Source of the DNA: SB25 sp029560875
GTDB taxonomy: Bacteria; Bacteroidota; Bacteroidia; Bacteroidales; Tenuifilaceae
Length of the DNA: 64,000 bases
Assembly (NCBI GenBank): GCA_035388225.1
Contig: DAOOPM010000002.1
Span: 124,001 to 188,000, forward strand
Reading direction: 5' to 3'
The notes below the pieces were generated by a model. That model did no database searches. It was not told the DNA's origin and saw nothing but the letters and a program-made list of their open reading frames with translations. Shown here one piece after another: positions 18,083 through 26,163 of the stretch (positions are counted from its first letter, which is position 1; every line of letters starts with the position of its first letter). A program made the translations under genes and the position numbers.

Positions 18083-19153
18083 CTATTTCCAATCCTTATC
18101 AAATGACACATATAATTTAAATGATACCCCGTGGTTAAAAAATGCGTGAACCAAGTCTATTCCTAAATCTTTATCGGTATCGGCAGCGCCTCCAAACGGA
18201 ATCATTGCTGCACCTTCGAAATCGTAACCTAGAGCAAAAATATAAGCAGCCATTCCTTTTCGGATGTAATACCTAAACCCTACCGATAACGAGTAGTGTA
18301 CCATAACATTAAACAACTCGTCGGTAACAGCCTTTTTATCAGGGTTGAGCGCTTCGGCCATTCTTATTCCATAGTTCGATAAGCGTCCTGGGCCAAATCC
18401 AAGTTTATCTTGGGTTGAGGCAAACATGGCAAAGCGCATAGCCTCGCGTCCTGGAATTATTCCGTAGCGGCCGCCTGTTAGGCATAGATACCTTAACAAA
18501 TCGAAACCCGCTTGAATATTGTACGATTGAACTTTGTAGAGAGTATCGTAGGCTGGAACTCCAAATTTTTGATTTTCTCTACCTCCTTTAGTAACTAATG
18601 TCTTTAACTGAACAGGATAACCCATTGAAGTGTATCCGACACCCCAATAAAACCCCATTTGATTTTCTCCAGGAACAACCACCCATTTCCCATCAACATA
18701 GCGCTTCTTATTAAACATTCGAATAATGTCAATGTTGAAGAATTTATTCGAAAAGTTCCGAGATGCGTAAAAGCCTTCAGGTAGCGTACCTGACCATTCA
18801 AGATTCCCTGAAATTTTTGATGTTTGTAACCTAAGCATCATATTTTTATAGCCCAAATAACCACCCCATCGATAAATCTTCCCAATAATGTTATTCTCCA
18901 TTTGAGCAGAAACACCCATCCTAACTCCAATTTTTTGAATGCCAAAATTTCCCTCATAGGAAGTCATACTGGATAAATTGAATTTTAACTTCAGAGGGTT
19001 CCCTAGAGTTTTTCCGTCCAAAAAACTAATTTTCCAATTCAAACTAGGAACATACGAGATTCCAACATAGGCGGGTAGTGTGTCCTTTTCAGTGGCAATT
19101 GCACTGTTCCATATTGAAACAAAAAATAGGATTACAAATATTCTTCTATGCAT
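18083..19153 (-). CDS. Predicted outer-membrane or periplasmic protein, unknown function
   Basis: 356 aa with a signal peptide (MHRRIFVILFFVSIWNSAIA). The rest is rich in alternating aromatic and glycine-containing strands (for example MGFYWGVGYTSMGYP, LSVGFRYYIRKGMAAYIFALGYDF), which suggests a small beta-barrel. I do not recognise a named family. It is a single gene facing the T9SS cargo gene, with a shared terminator between. Confidence 0.65.
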   Translation of the reverse strand: MHRRIFVILFFVSIWNSAIATEKDTLPAYVGISYVPSLNWKISFLDGKTLGNPLKLKFNLSSMTSYEGNFGIQKIGVRMGVSAQMENNIIGKIYRWGGYLGYKNMMLRLQTSKISGNLEWSGTLPEGFYASRNFSNKFFNIDIIRMFNKKRYVDGKWVVVPGENQMGFYWGVGYTSMGYPVQLKTLVTKGGRENQKFGVPAYDTLYKVQSYNIQAGFDLLRYLCLTGGRYGIIPGREAMRFAMFASTQDKLGFGPGRLSNYGIRMAEALNPDKKAVTDELFNVMVHYSLSVGFRYYIRKGMAAYIFALGYDFEGAAMIPFGGAADTDKDLGIDLVHAFFNHGVSFKLYVSFDKDWK

Positions 19154-19457
19154 ACAATTTATTTTTGGTTGGTTAATGTAAATGTATGGCCATTTAGAAT
19201 TGCAGTCAATAATATCTATTTCGTTTTTTTGGTGTTTTTATGAGTGTTGTTTTCTGTCTGTCAGCAACAGTTATTTTGTTGACGAAAAGTTATTTATGAA
19301 TGTTTTAATAGTTATCAACAATGCTCGTTTTGAAATTTTGGTTTTGCTACCTTCGCAAGTAATAGTTTAAAAAAAATCAAACTTTTAAATACTTGTAATT
19401 CAGCCCTCAGCTATTTTGTTTCAGAAAATCTGATGTCTGATATCTTGAGTTTATACA
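19154..19457. other. 304-base intergenic region upstream of dnaE
   Basis: No gene is seen. The region is AT-rich. It holds a weak -7-like box TACCTTCG (19348-19355) with TTG 15 bases before it, which may be the dnaE promoter, and heptamer array C at its right end. A short imperfect hairpin CAACA...TGTTG lies near 19264. Nothing else stands out. Confidence 0.5.
19429..19449. repeat. Degenerate heptamer array C (3 units)
   Basis: Units TCTGATG, TCTGATA and TCTTGAG are followed after 8 bases by the dnaE ATG. The unit sequence matches the minus-strand reading of array B at 8314-8348. Confidence 0.5.
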
Positions 19458-22400
19458 ATGGGAAAATTTGTACATCTACATGTTCACACGCAATACTCCA
19501 TTCTCGATGGAGCATCGAGCATTAAGGGCTTGATTGATAGAGCTAGAGAGTTGGGCATGCCTGGGGTTGCCGTTACTGACCATGGCAATATGTTTGGCGT
19601 AAAGGAGTTTATCAATACTGCCAACAAGATTAATGGTTCGGTTAACGATGAAATTAAAAAGATTAAGTGTGATATAGAGAACCTTTACGCTGAAAAGGAG
19701 AAAATTGAGGATTTCGATTCACAGTTAAATATACTAAAATCCAAAATTGCAGAACAGGAGGCAAAACTTTTCAAACCAATTATTGGATGTGAGGTTTATG
19801 TTGCTAAGAAGACTAGGTTCGACAGAACCGATAAGGAGGACAGAGGAAATCATCACCTTATACTGCTTGCCAAGAACAAGGAGGGATACCACAACCTTGT
19901 TAAGCTTGTAAGTTACGGTTTTACCGAGGGTTTTTACTACAAACCCAGAATTGATAAGGAGTTACTACGCAAACATAGTGCGGGATTAATTGTATCGAGC
20001 GCATGCTTGGGTGGTGAAATACCTCAGGCCATTATGAATGGCGATATGGCTGCGGCGGAACAGATTGCCTTGGAGTTCAAGGAAATTTTTGGCGATGATT
20101 ACTACCTTGAGTTGATGCTCCACAAATCGGGCGATTTTAAGATTGACGAGGATGTCTACGAAAATCAACTAAAGGTAAACAAGGCAATAATTGAGCTATC
20201 AAAGAAAACGGGCATCAAGTGCATTGCAACTAACGACGTGCACTTTGTGCTTGCCGAGGATGCTCAGGCTCACGATAGGTTAATCTGCTTAAATACGGGC
20301 AAGGATTTAGACGACAAGAACAGAATGCGTTATACTTTTCAGGAGTACCTGAAGAGTGAGGCTGAGATGCTAGCTAACTTTCCGGATTTCCCCGAGGCAA
20401 TTTACAACACCGAGGAGATTTTCAACAAGGTGGAGTACTACAGTCTAAGCAGTAAGCCTATTATGCCTTACTTCCCTTTGCCCGATGGATTTACCGACGA
20501 TAACGACTACTTAAGATACTTATCCTACGAAGGTGCAAAGCAACGCTGGGGTGAGGAACTTCCCGATAATGTAAAAGAACGCTTGGATTTCGAACTCGAG
20601 GTTGTGGCTAGGATGGGTTATCCTGGCTACTTCCTAATTGTTTGGGACTTTATTCGTGCTGCAAGGGAGATGGGCGTTTCCGTTGGTCCAGGACGTGGTT
20701 CTGCAGCAGGCTCAGCAGTTGCATACTCCTTAAGGATTACAGATATCGACCCGGTGAAGTACGACTTGCTGTTTGAGCGTTTCCTGAACCCTGAGCGTGT
20801 ATCGATGCCCGATATCGATATCGACTTTGATGAAGATGGTCGCGAGGATGTTTTAAAGTACGTCGTGGATAAGTACGGTGCTAAGCGTGTTGCGCATATT
20901 GTAACTTTTGGAACTATGGCAGCTCGCTCATCAATTAAGGATGTTGCCCGCGTACAAAAGTTGGAATTATCCACTGCCGATAGGTTAGCAAAACTTGTTC
21001 CCGAAAAACCCGGAACAACCCTGAAGGATGCCTTTAAAGAAGTTCCGGAACTTGATAAGGAGCGAAAATCGACAAATGAGTTAGTTCGCTCAACTTTGGA
21101 GTATGCCCAAGTACTGGAGGGAACAGTAAGGCAAACAGGAGTTCACGCCTGTGGTATTATTATTGGTCGCGACGATTTGGAGGAGTACGTTCCTTTATCG
21201 ACAAACAAGGAAACATCGCTATTTGTTACGCAGTACGAAGGTTCTCACGTTGAGGATATTGGATTACTGAAGATGGACTTCCTTGGGTTGAAAACGCTTT
21301 CAATTATAAAGGATGCATTGCAGTTGGTTAAAGAATCGACCGGAAAAGACCTTGATATTGATAAAATTCCGCTGAACGACCCCAAAACGTTCGAGTTGTT
21401 TTCAAAAGGCGAAACCACCGCAATATTCCAGTTCGAGTCGCCCGGGATGAAAAAGCATATGCGAGCCTTGGAACCCAACCGCTTTGAGGACTTAATCGCC
21501 ATGAACGCGCTTTACCGTCCGGGTCCTATGGAGTACATTCCAAGTTTCATTAACCGTAAACACGGACGCGAAAAGATTGAGTACGACATTGCCGATATGG
21601 AGGAGTACTTGAAGGATACCTATGGTATTACGGTATACCAGGAGCAGGTGATGTTATTATCGCAGAAATTGGCTGGTTTTACCAAAGGACAAGCCGATGC
21701 GCTGCGTAAAGCGATGGGTAAGAAACTCCGCAAGGTAATGGACGAACTTAAGGAGAAATTTATTGAGGGCTGTTCAAAGAACGGACACGATAAGGCCAAA
21801 GTGGAAAAGGTTTGGACAGACTGGGAGGCCTTTGCGGAATACGCTTTCAACAAATCGCACTCAACTTGCTATGCTTACGTTGCTTATCAAACTGCATATA
21901 TAAAAGCACACTACCCTAGCCAGTTTATGGCTGCTGTGCTAAGCCGAAACCTATCGGACATAAAGAAAATCACAATCTTTATGGACGAATGCCGTCGCAT
22001 GGGCATTCAGGTACTAGGCCCCGATGTTAACGAGAGTCATTACAAATTCTCGGTTATGCCCAATGGCGATATCCGCTTTGGATTAGGCGCAATTAAAGGG
22101 ATGGGCGAGAATGCTGTGGCTAACATCATCGAAACCCGAAAAAATGGCGGTAAATTCAAGGATATCTACGACTTTATGGAGCGCGTAAACCTTCAAACTG
22201 TCAATAAGAAAAACTTGGAGGTACTTGTGGTTTCAGGTGCTTTTGAAAACTTGAGTCCAGTTAGCCGGAGCACATATCTTACACCAGACCCTAGAGGTGG
22301 TACTTACCTCGAAACCTTGATGCGTTGGGGTGTAAAGGCTCAAACCGAGAAGCAGAGTAGCCAGATGTCGCTTTTTGGAACAAGTGGTGATTTTGAAATG

Positions 22401-23084
22401 CCAAAACCCGAAATTCCAAAGGTTGAGGAATGGCCAACTATAGAGTTGCTGAACCGCGAGAAGGATGTTATTGGGATTTACCTTTCGGCACATCCGTTGG
22501 ATGAGTTTAGGTTTGAGATTGAGAACCTGTGCAACGTTACGCTGGCCGACCTTAAAAACATGGAGCAGTACAAGGATCGTGACGTAACTATAGCAGGAAT
22601 GATTATTGCTGCAAAAATTGACACTACCAAAAACGGAAAACCTTACGGCCGACTTACGCTTGAGGATTACTCCGATACAATGGAGATAATGCTTTTCGGA
22701 AAAGATTTTGAAACATTCCGCAACTTTTGCTATACTGGCTATATGGTTATGATTAAAGGAAAAGTTCAGCCCAAAGCATTTAGGCCTGAGGAACTTGAAC
22801 TCAAAATCAGAACTATTACGATGCTTTACGAGGTTAGGGAGCAGCAAATTAAGGGAATTACAATAACCTTACCGCTAACCGAAGTGAACGATATTCTGAT
22901 TGATGACTTTATCAAACTATCATCGAAAGACAAAGCCAAAGTTTTGCTAAAATTTAAAATTGTTGACCCAGAGAATAGAGTCTCTGTCGATTTATTCTCT
23001 CGCTCTTTTAAAGTAAATATAACAAATGAGTTTGTTAATTTCTTAAAGGATAACGAAATGGATTTTAAATTATCGGCCGATTAA
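19458..23084 (+). CDS. dnaE: DNA polymerase III alpha subunit
   Basis: 1208 aa replicative polymerase. The N-terminal PHP domain begins HLHVHTQYSILDGASS and contains VTDHGNM. It has a coiled-coil insertion of about 40 residues (about 55-110, lysine and glutamate rich) before FKPIIGCEVYVAKK, an insertion I believe is usual in this phylum. The polymerase core carries SVGPGRGSAAGSAVAY and the catalytic aspartates in MPDIDIDFDEDGRE. An HhH region, an OB domain (DVTIAGMIIAAKID) and a short C-terminal tail follow. Single gene, no operon partner overlapping; trxA starts 68 bases later with its own promoter-like sequence. Confidence 0.97.
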   Translation: MGKFVHLHVHTQYSILDGASSIKGLIDRARELGMPGVAVTDHGNMFGVKEFINTANKINGSVNDEIKKIKCDIENLYAEKEKIEDFDSQLNILKSKIAEQEAKLFKPIIGCEVYVAKKTRFDRTDKEDRGNHHLILLAKNKEGYHNLVKLVSYGFTEGFYYKPRIDKELLRKHSAGLIVSSACLGGEIPQAIMNGDMAAAEQIALEFKEIFGDDYYLELMLHKSGDFKIDEDVYENQLKVNKAIIELSKKTGIKCIATNDVHFVLAEDAQAHDRLICLNTGKDLDDKNRMRYTFQEYLKSEAEMLANFPDFPEAIYNTEEIFNKVEYYSLSSKPIMPYFPLPDGFTDDNDYLRYLSYEGAKQRWGEELPDNVKERLDFELEVVARMGYPGYFLIVWDFIRAAREMGVSVGPGRGSAAGSAVAYSLRITDIDPVKYDLLFERFLNPERVSMPDIDIDFDEDGREDVLKYVVDKYGAKRVAHIVTFGTMAARSSIKDVARVQKLELSTADRLAKLVPEKPGTTLKDAFKEVPELDKERKSTNELVRSTLEYAQVLEGTVRQTGVHACGIIIGRDDLEEYVPLSTNKETSLFVTQYEGSHVEDIGLLKMDFLGLKTLSIIKDALQLVKESTGKDLDIDKIPLNDPKTFELFSKGETTAIFQFESPGMKKHMRALEPNRFEDLIAMNALYRPGPMEYIPSFINRKHGREKIEYDIADMEEYLKDTYGITVYQEQVMLLSQKLAGFTKGQADALRKAMGKKLRKVMDELKEKFIEGCSKNGHDKAKVEKVWTDWEAFAEYAFNKSHSTCYAYVAYQTAYIKAHYPSQFMAAVLSRNLSDIKKITIFMDECRRMGIQVLGPDVNESHYKFSVMPNGDIRFGLGAIKGMGENAVANIIETRKNGGKFKDIYDFMERVNLQTVNKKNLEVLVVSGAFENLSPVSRSTYLTPDPRGGTYLETLMRWGVKAQTEKQSSQMSLFGTSGDFEMPKPEIPKVEEWPTIELLNREKDVIGIYLSAHPLDEFRFEIENLCNVTLADLKNMEQYKDRDVTIAGMIIAAKIDTTKNGKPYGRLTLEDYSDTMEIMLFGKDFETFRNFCYTGYMVMIKGKVQPKAFRPEELELKIRTITMLYEVREQQIKGITITLPLTEVNDILIDDFIKLSSKDKAKVLLKFKIVDPENRVSVDLFSRSFKVNITNEFVNFLKDNEMDFKLSAD

Positions 23085-23087
23085 ACT

Positions 23088-23114
23088 TTTGAATTTCTTT
23101 TTCGTTTATTTTTG
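23088..23114 (+). promoter_or_regulatory. Promoter for trxA
   Basis: TTTG at 23088-23091 and TATTTTTG at 23107-23114 lie 15 bases apart, shorter than the usual spacing. The -7 box is 38 bases before the trxA ATG. Confidence 0.45.
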
Positions 23115-23152
23115 TAATTTTAGAAGTCGAAAATTTTAAAACAACATTAGAT

Positions 23153-23470
23153 ATGGCACTACAAGTAACAGATTCAAATTTTGATGAGTTAGTACTAAAC
23201 TCAGGAAAACCAGCATTGGTTGATTTTTGGGCAGAATGGTGTGGCCCTTGCAGAATGATTGCTCCTTACGTTGAGCAAATTGCCGAGGAATATAAAGACA
23301 AAGCTGTTGTGGCAAAGGTTGATGTTGACAGTTGCCCAGGTATTGCTGCACGTTATGGAATCAGGAACATTCCTACAATCCTTTTCTTTAAAGGTGGTGA
23401 ACAAGTTGACAAACAGGTTGGCGCAGTTCCAAAAAGCAACTTGGTGGCTAAACTAGAGGCGTTACTATAA
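23153..23470 (+). CDS. trxA: Thioredoxin
   Basis: 105 aa, standard length. A general disulfide reductase of the cytoplasm. The active site is WCGPC with Cys30 and Cys33, preceded by PALVDFWAEW, and the cis-proline loop is NIPTILFFKGG. It lies between dnaE and a LOG-family gene, with a terminator immediately after. Confidence 0.97.
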   Translation: MALQVTDSNFDELVLNSGKPALVDFWAEWCGPCRMIAPYVEQIAEEYKDKAVVAKVDVDSCPGIAARYGIRNIPTILFFKGGEQVDKQVGAVPKSNLVAKLEALL

Positions 23471-23488
23471 TTTTAAGCAATTATATTT

Positions 23489-23516
23489 GGGGTCGGGTTT
23501 CCCCCGACCTTTTTTA
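23489..23516 (+). terminator. Intrinsic terminator after trxA
   Basis: GGTCGGG (23491-23497) pairs with CCCGACC (23503-23509) and is followed by TTTTTTATTTT. Confidence 0.88.
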
Positions 23517-23541
23517 TTTTATCTATCTAAAGTTTTTTACT

Positions 23542-24117
23542 ATGAAAGTTTGCGTTTACTGTGCATCGAGCAACAAGGTTGATGAGAAATACTTTAAAGC
23601 CACCGAGATTTTGGCCAAAAACTTAGCCAAGAATGGAATTACTTCCGTTTACGGAGGAGGCTCAAATGGATTGATGGGATGTCTTGCCGATACAGCGCTA
23701 CATGAGGGAGGAAAAGTGATTGGCATTCTTCCTCACTTTATGGACAAGGTGGAGTGGGGTCATAAAAACCTTACAGAGCTTATCCTTGTTAAGGATATGC
23801 ACGAACGCAAACGCCTTTTAATTGAAGGCGTGGATGCTGTGGTGGCGCTTCCTGGCGGTTGTGGAACCTTGGAGGAATTGATGGAGGTTATCACGCTAAA
23901 ACGACTTGGCAAATTCACCAAGCCAATAATAATTCTTAATACCGATGGGTTTTACAATCACTTAAAAGCACTTCTGGATAAAATGGTTGAGGAGCGCTTT
24001 ATGCGTACAGAGCATAACGATATTTGGACTTTTGTAGATAAACCCGAAGATATTATTCCTGCAATACACTCTGCTCCAAAGTGGGATAGCGATGCAATAA
24101 ACTTTGCTGCAGTATAA
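23542..24117 (+). CDS. LOG-family nucleotide 5'-monophosphate phosphoribohydrolase (TIGR00730)
   Basis: 191 aa Rossmann-fold protein. The family motifs VYGGGSNGLMG and LPGGCGTLEELMEVITLKRLG (the PGGxGTxxE active site) are both present. Members cleave N6-modified or plain nucleoside 5'-monophosphates to free base and ribose-5-phosphate; in plants and some bacteria the product is cytokinin, but in most bacteria the physiological substrate is unresolved. It is a single-gene unit between two hairpins. Confidence 0.9.
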   Translation: MKVCVYCASSNKVDEKYFKATEILAKNLAKNGITSVYGGGSNGLMGCLADTALHEGGKVIGILPHFMDKVEWGHKNLTELILVKDMHERKRLLIEGVDAVVALPGGCGTLEELMEVITLKRLGKFTKPIIILNTDGFYNHLKALLDKMVEERFMRTEHNDIWTFVDKPEDIIPAIHSAPKWDSDAINFAAV

Positions 24118-24126
24118 CAATAAGAT

Positions 24127-24161
24127 AACCCCTACAGGTGCTGAAACTTCTTGTAGGGGTT
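24127..24161. terminator. Hairpin terminator between convergent genes
   Basis: AACCCCTACA (24127-24136) pairs perfectly with TGTAGGGGTT (24152-24161) around a 15-base loop. The T-run on the plus side is weak, so termination is likely but not certain. It lies between the convergent LOG and purine phosphorylase genes. Confidence 0.65.
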
Positions 24162-24209
24162 ATTAGACAATAAAGTCAGAATGTTTTAGACTATTCAAAT
24201 AGTCTTTAT

Positions 24210-25019
24210 TTAAAGTTTAGTAAGCATTTGTTTCATTATGAGTGTCATTTTCTGCTCAGCCATTGCGCCAACCTTTTGCACCTCCTCGTGAGATACTTCT
24301 ACAATTTTACCCGGAACGCCCAAGTCGGTAATAATTGATATTGCAAACACAGGAATATTCATGTGATGAGCAACAATAACCTCTGGAACGGTTGACATAC
24401 CAACGGTATCGCCACCAATAATTCTGAAATAAACGTACTCCTTAGGTGTTTCAAATGTTGGACCAGTTGTTCCAACGTAGCAACCCTGCTGTAGTTTAAT
24501 TCCGTTTGCAGCAGCAACCTCTTTGGCTAAGGCCATTAATGCTGGGTCGTAGGTTTTGTGCATGTCGGGGAAGCGTGGGCCTAACTCGTTGATGTTTGGT
24601 CCAATTAGTGGATTTGGCATTAGGTTGATATGGTCGTTTATAAGCATTAAATCGCCAATCTCAAAATCAGGATTTACGCCACCACTTGCGTTTGAAACGA
24701 ATAACTGTTTAATGCCAAGGAACTTCATTACACGAACAGGGAATGTTACCTGTTTCATATCGTAACCCTCATAAAAATGGAACCGACCCTGCATTGCAAC
24801 AACCCTTTTGCCGCCAAGTAAGCCAAAAATTAAGCGACCCGAATGGCCTTCAACAGTTGATACTGGGAAATTAGGAATGTCCCTATAGTTAATAATTTCC
24901 TGCTTTTCAATTTCTCTAACTAATCCACCAAGTCCTGTACCTAGAATAATTCCAACTTCGGGTGTAATGGTTACCTTTCCTTTGATGTAGGCTACCGTTT
25001 GGTTAATTTTGTCCAACAT
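24210..25019 (-). CDS. punA: Purine nucleoside phosphorylase (PNP family, trimeric type)
   Basis: 269 aa. It phosphorolyses purine nucleosides to base and ribose-1-phosphate. Family features are IILGTGLGGLV near the start, the GHSGRLIFG and RFHFYEGY segments, the VSNASGGVNP motif, the purine-site region TFETPKEYVYFRIIGGDTVGMSTVPEVI, and the C-terminal EEVQKVGA. Its ATG lies within the end of lpxK: the two genes overlap by 17 bases in different frames, so they are translationally coupled. Confidence 0.93.
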   Translation of the reverse strand: MLDKINQTVAYIKGKVTITPEVGIILGTGLGGLVREIEKQEIINYRDIPNFPVSTVEGHSGRLIFGLLGGKRVVAMQGRFHFYEGYDMKQVTFPVRVMKFLGIKQLFVSNASGGVNPDFEIGDLMLINDHINLMPNPLIGPNINELGPRFPDMHKTYDPALMALAKEVAAANGIKLQQGCYVGTTGPTFETPKEYVYFRIIGGDTVGMSTVPEVIVAHHMNIPVFAISIITDLGVPGKIVEVSHEEVQKVGAMAEQKMTLIMKQMLTKL

Positions 25020-26043
25020 AGTCTATTATTTGTTTATTAAATTTTTCAGCGTTATTGTTCAAAAACTTGATTTTAATTGATAGATAAAACAGCCGTTGTT
25101 TAAGGTCTGCGCTTAGGTTTAGGCATCTTATTCTTGCTGCATCCTTTTCGGTTGTTACTACCAAGGTTTCATTTGAACATTTTTCAAAGATAAGTTGAAT
25201 TTCTTTTTCTGAAAAGTGATGATGGTCAGTGTAGCTTCTTTTGCCCTCAATTTGGAAGTTTTTTACAAGATAGCTGTAAAATGGCTCTGGATTTGCTATT
25301 CCTGCAATGGCGAATACTTTTTGGGAGTTGTTCGGCCTAATTTCATTTGATTCATCAGCAAAAATTGGCATAACCTCACCGTACTCGACGGTTGTAAAGT
25401 AGGTGTTCTGCTTTGCATTCAATCGCAGTTCGCCACGAATTTTGTCCATTTCTTGATTCGACAGGTTCTCTGGACATTTTGTGACAATTATAATATCGGC
25501 TCTACGTTTCTCCGAAATGCTATCGCGCAATCTGCCTGCTGGCAGAAAAAAATCGCGGGTAATTAGGTTGTTGTAATTGGTTAGAAGAAGTGATAGCCCT
25601 GGCTTGATATATCGATGTTGAAATGCATCGTCGAGTAGGAGTACATTCATTTCCGGGAAGTTGTAGGCCAACTCATTTGTTCCATTTACTCTATCCTCAT
25701 CAACTGCCACTGTTGTGTTAGGATATTTAAGTTTTATTTGAAGCGGTTCGTCGCCAACTTCATTGGCTGTTGAGGTTGTTTCAGCCAACTTAAAACCTTT
25801 GGTTTTGCGTTTGTAACCACGACTCAGTAGTCCGACTTGATATTTATTTTGAAGCAATTCGATAAGATACTCGGAGTGTGGCGTTTTTCCAGTTCCTCCA
25901 ACGGTTATATTTCCAACACAAATTGTCGGAATATCGGGGCTATACCCTTTTAGTAGGTTTATGTCGAACAAAAAATTTCTGATTTTTACTGGTATCCAGT
26001 AAAGCAGTGCAAATGGTAAAAGTAAGTATCTAAGTGTTTCCAT
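25003..26043 (-). CDS. lpxK: Tetraacyldisaccharide 4'-kinase LpxK
   Basis: 346 aa inner-membrane-associated kinase that adds the 4' phosphate of lipid A. Walker A is VGNITVGGTGKTPHSEYL, the DDAFQHRYIKPGLSLLL segment carries the catalytic DDxxQHR motif, and the N-terminal hydrophobic helix (about 5-20) is typical of the family. It overlaps punA by 17 bases. Its ATG is directly preceded by a hairpin and T-run (26050-26081), so its transcription or translation may be influenced by that structure. Confidence 0.95.
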   Translation of the reverse strand: METLRYLLLPFALLYWIPVKIRNFLFDINLLKGYSPDIPTICVGNITVGGTGKTPHSEYLIELLQNKYQVGLLSRGYKRKTKGFKLAETTSTANEVGDEPLQIKLKYPNTTVAVDEDRVNGTNELAYNFPEMNVLLLDDAFQHRYIKPGLSLLLTNYNNLITRDFFLPAGRLRDSISEKRRADIIIVTKCPENLSNQEMDKIRGELRLNAKQNTYFTTVEYGEVMPIFADESNEIRPNNSQKVFAIAGIANPEPFYSYLVKNFQIEGKRSYTDHHHFSEKEIQLIFEKCSNETLVVTTEKDAARIRCLNLSADLKQRLFYLSIKIKFLNNNAEKFNKQIIDYVGQN

Positions 26044-26049
26044 ATTGTA

Positions 26050-26081
26050 AAAAAAATCATCCGAAGGTTTGCTTCGGATGA
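26050..26081 (-). terminator. Hairpin with T-run abutting the lpxK start
   Basis: TCATCCGAAG (26057-26066) pairs with CTTCGGATGA (26072-26081), a perfect 10-base stem with a 5-base loop. Read on the minus strand it is followed by a run of eight T residues and then, after five bases, the lpxK ATG. It has the form of an intrinsic terminator for sppA, but its place also fits a leader structure of lpxK. Confidence 0.75.
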
Positions 26082-26112
26082 CAAAGTAACAAAAAATACT
26101 TTAATTATTTGA

Positions 26113-26161
26113 GTGACTAGTGATTAATGACACTGTCACCAATCACCCGTCACCTGTCACT
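26113..26161. repeat. Degenerate heptamer array D (7 units, strand switch)
   Basis: Units GTGACTA, GTGATTA, ATGACAC, then TGTCACC, AATCACC, CGTCACC, TGTCACT. The first three are of GTGAYTA type and the last four are close to their reverse complement, so the array turns round at 26133/26134 and forms a long imperfect inverted repeat. It ends two bases before the sppA stop codon. Confidence 0.65.
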
Positions 26162-26163
26162 AA

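Noticed and set aside
20627..20974. 115-codon open frame antisense to dnaE
   Set aside because: It overlaps the catalytic PDIDIDFDED region and has no known family match.
22233..22847. 204-codon open frame on the minus strand inside dnaE
   Set aside because: It lies wholly within the well-conserved dnaE OB region and has no protein-like composition or start context; it is a shadow of the plus-strand gene.
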